Positions 61,560 through 64,000 of a DNA stretch of 64,000 bases are shown in pieces. The notes under the pieces are model-generated. The model had not been told where the DNA came from. It ran no database searches and worked only from the letters and a program-made list of their open reading frames with translations. Position 1 is the stretch's first letter. The number at the start of each line of letters is the position of its first letter. Position numbers and translations under genes: made by a program. The stretch is from Sclerodactyla briareus (lineage: Eukaryota > Echinodermata > Holothuroidea > Dendrochirotida > Sclerodactylidae), in contig JAODTK010005524.1 of assembly GCA_026419785.1 (NCBI GenBank), forward strand, positions 124,001 through 188,000. The letters are read 5' to 3'.

Positions 61560-62735
61560 AAAATTATTGTAGGCTATAATGCATCATTATTTTATGTTAT
61601 CCTCCACACTTCACTTTCCACGGGGCACGTCGCTAAGACCTCCAGAATTATATCGCAATATGTTGATCGTTCAGGCCTACTTGTTGTGTGCCGAGTGCCG
61701 GTTATATAGTCTACGTGTATGTACTGTATGCCACAAAGCCCAGTACCCTGAGTATTGTGTATGTAGCAGTCGTTCCTGCATGCACAGCACGCACTGGCCA
61801 GCTGGCGAATGAGTCCGTGCCAAAATAGGAACTGGTATTGCCAAATAAAATATATATTTAATGAAATATTTATTGACTTGTAAGTTGACACAGATTAGCA
61901 AAGTGAGTTTAACAACATAAACGAACTTGGATCCAGGTCTTGAAGAACACATCTGAGCATTACCCATCGATTTGGGCTTCAGACACAGCTAGCAGGTAGC
62001 AGCTACACAAGATTAAAGATTCCAATTGTATTAAAGATTCCAACTAGCATGAGAGTATATTGGGAATATCTTCCAACATAAGAAATATAACTCTGGGCAT
62101 GTGTATTCCTTATCTTCCTTAGCCCTAACCGACAGTTGCCTCTGCCTATGGACGTGGGTTTATCCCCTGCACACTTTCTTCTGGTTTAGTATACTGCATA
62201 CTAGTTGCCTTCCAGTGTCCCGTAAGCGGTAAAAATTGTGTTTTAAGAGAGCTGTCTGTGTTAAATGTAGCAGTTTGAAAAGAATGTTAAGTATTGTTCT
62301 TCCTCGTGCATTGGCCATAGACAGATTGACCTCTTGAAAATCATTCAAAATTCAAAATACTGTACATATGTTCATGGAAGATTAGGTGTCTATAGATTAT
62401 GAATGAACCTAGTGATTTTTGTGGGGGGGGGGGGGGGTGGTGAATGGGGTTCACTTTCATTGTGAATTCTATTATAATAAGTGTTCAGAAATGATGGTCT
62501 TTTTTTCATGTACTGACGACTCGCAAAGCTCCACAGGGATTCTACACTCTCGCTATTTTATTTTTTTTATACTGATTTTTCGTGGTATACATTTTCTTCT
62601 GCAGAGATGTTAACAGAAAATTGTCAGTAATATATTGAAACTGGGATCAGTACAGTTAGCAGTATATAAATATATACCCAAAGTTTTTTCTCTTAGAACT
62701 AATTACAACTATGTCGAAGATGTTTCTTCAATTCT
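61560..62735. other. No gene recognised
   Basis: ORFs at 61579-61812 (plus) and 61592-61967 (minus) have no recognisable domain. A G run lies at 62422-62437. No shared repeats were seen. Confidence 0.4.
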
Positions 62736-62740
62736 TAATT

Positions 62741-63000
62741 GGATCGGTGATCGGATTAGCTCAGTCAGTAGAGCTCCAGACTGCCAGTTTGCGAGACATG
62801 AGTTTGAATCCAGCAAACCGATCCATCTTCTCCGTCGTGCCCTTAGGCAGGGGCTTCACCTCCATTGCTCCTCTATTCCCAGGTCCAGTTGTTAACTGGG
62901 CCTGCGAGGGAGTTGAGAGTACAAATCGGCATTTTATTAACTGGCTGCCGAGTTACTCTTTCCTGTTGATTATCAGATCTTTGCCTCCATTTCACAACAT
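62741..63000 (+). mobile_element. tRNA-derived SINE
   Basis: GGATTAGCTCAGTCAGTAGA (62753) is a tRNA D-arm/A-box sequence, and AGTTTGAATCC (62801-62811) is a B-box/T-loop, 48 bases apart as in a tRNA head. GGATCGGT (62741-62748) is complementary to ACCGATCC (62817-62824), like an acceptor stem. The following body, CCCTTAGGCAGGGGCTTCAC then CTCCATTGCTCCT, resembles the body of common marine-invertebrate tRNA SINEs (CCCTTGGGCAAGGC...). The ORFs 62635-62895 and 62711-63022 are read through this SINE and are not genes. Confidence 0.75.
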
Positions 63001-63009
63001 GAAACTTAA

Positions 63010-64000
63010 TCAAAGGCTTTAAATCAAGCGATTTAGATAATCACCACAAACACCTACAAGTATAGTGAGTCCTAGAAATTTATAGGTGGGTTGACTCTCT
63101 TGACAACGTCCTATCATAGCACTATCAACATGGAACATCTGTTAAACAGATTTAGCTATTAGCACATAAATTGTGATTAGAAACAACCTCAAGGCCCTTG
63201 GTAACATTTTAGTAACAGAAAAAATGTGGATCCATCAAGTCGTAATAGTCAAATCGTGGAAAATGTGATTTTTTCTCCGAATGAATGGGTGTCTGTGTGC
63301 TATATTGCAACCAATTGCATCTAGACTCATCTAAATGCAAACAAATCCAGAGGGGAGGGGACCACCCCCTCCCTATCCCCCTCTAATCCCCCTCTCCTCA
63401 CCCATTGTCCGTCTCACAAACTTACAAACTTCATTAGCCCCCACTAAATTCGTCTACGGCCACTGAATATATAAACCTATAACTAAGCACAGTAGAGATA
63501 GGTGTTGAGAGACGAGGACGGGACAGAGTGAATAATATTTTAATTTACACACTTCTCTCAGACATTGTGAATGGATTCACATTTGCATAAAAGAACAGTT
63601 TTTATGGATTTGTAAAGACTGGATACTATTGAGAGTCCCAGGAGAGACTAGGGTTAGTATCGACTGGACAATAGTTTTCTACTGACTAGAATACAAACCT
63701 GCCAGTACAAGGTAAGTGATTCAGAGGCCTGGAGCCAAGAGGGGTTCCCCTACTGAGTGCTATTGAATCTGAGATATAGAAAGAACAGCTATCCTGTCTG
63801 CTCAATGCTTTGGAACTCAAACATTGTTGGCGGGTTCCGAGGGTGGCATGTTCATTTCTTCTCTAGGCGAAAAAAAACTGAATCGCCACGTAGCCCGAGC
63901 TGAGCAATCGGGCAAGTTTGTTTGAGGTCGAAAACTCTCAACTACTGATCATCGTCCAGTTAATTCTGGCTGATGATGCGTCCAGGTCCACTCAGCTGTG
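63010..64000. other. No gene recognised
   Basis: AT-rich with a C/G-rich patch (63350-63400). No reading frame of note, no RNA gene and no repeat shared with other parts of the window. Confidence 0.4.

Noticed and set aside
62741-62824. Functional tRNA gene
   Set aside because: The anticodon arm does not fold properly, the length and extra bases do not fit, and a SINE body follows.
62711-63022. 103-codon ORF starting MSKMFLQFLIG
   Set aside because: It reads through a tRNA-derived SINE.

Overview
The window looks like repeat-rich nuclear DNA from a metazoan, most likely a marine invertebrate and possibly a deuterostome. It has no operons, ribosome-binding sites or dense ORFs. Almost every recognisable coding trace is a transposable-element remnant: a Mag/SURL-like Ty3/Gypsy element, two kinds of non-LTR retrotransposon, a Harbinger-type transposase scrap and a tRNA-derived SINE. 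The one clear host-type gene encodes the C-terminal domain of short-chain collagen C4-like proteins, a family known from sponges and other aquatic invertebrates. The taxon is an inference from these contents; no barcode gene is present.

Layout. 1-6.1 kb is gene-poor, with two small G/C-run hairpins near 0.7 kb. 6.1-7.2 kb (minus) holds the collagen C4-like gene, with a long G/C homopolymer inside it. 7.3-9.9 kb is a degenerate short-repeat region plus an AAT microsatellite. 12.7-13.4 kb has a TA microsatellite followed by a dispersed repeat (R-B) that recurs at 54.1 and 57.2 kb. 17.4-20.7 kb (minus) is a non-LTR retrotransposon that runs into an array of ~290-390 bp repeats (20.7-22.5 kb).

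The dominant structure is a very large imperfect inverted repeat. The left arm is ~22.57-29.45 kb and the right arm ~39.74-46.83 kb, with a ~10.3 kb spacer. Each arm carries, in mirror order, a dimeric minisatellite, an unidentified possibly once-coding stretch and an array of the ~330 bp repeat. The spacer holds a TA microsatellite, another ~330 bp repeat array, a second shortened copy of the 17-19 kb non-LTR element, and a minus-strand Gypsy element (34.56-39.6 kb). That element shows a putative 5' LTR, a tRNA-Leu-type primer binding site, gag, protease, RT, RNase H and integrase, all frame-broken, with no 3' LTR seen.

To the right are a plus-strand non-LTR element with endonuclease, RT and Cys-rich C-terminus (47.6-49.85 kb), a retroelement protease fragment (50.2-50.5 kb, minus), a foldback element built of TATCAG-type repeats (50.5-50.8 kb), a candidate host exon (53.44-53.69 kb), and a pair of ~1 kb MITE-like elements in inverted orientation (57.41-58.45 and 60.26-61.20 kb) flanking a Harbinger transposase fragment. 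A tRNA-derived SINE lies at 62.74 kb.

Frames break every 50-150 codons in every coding trace, including the collagen domain. Many breaks sit at or near homopolymers. Either everything here is decayed or the assembly carries uncorrected long-read indels; the two cannot be separated from this sequence alone. Gene boundaries are therefore approximate, and intact or broken status should not be inferred from frameshifts here.
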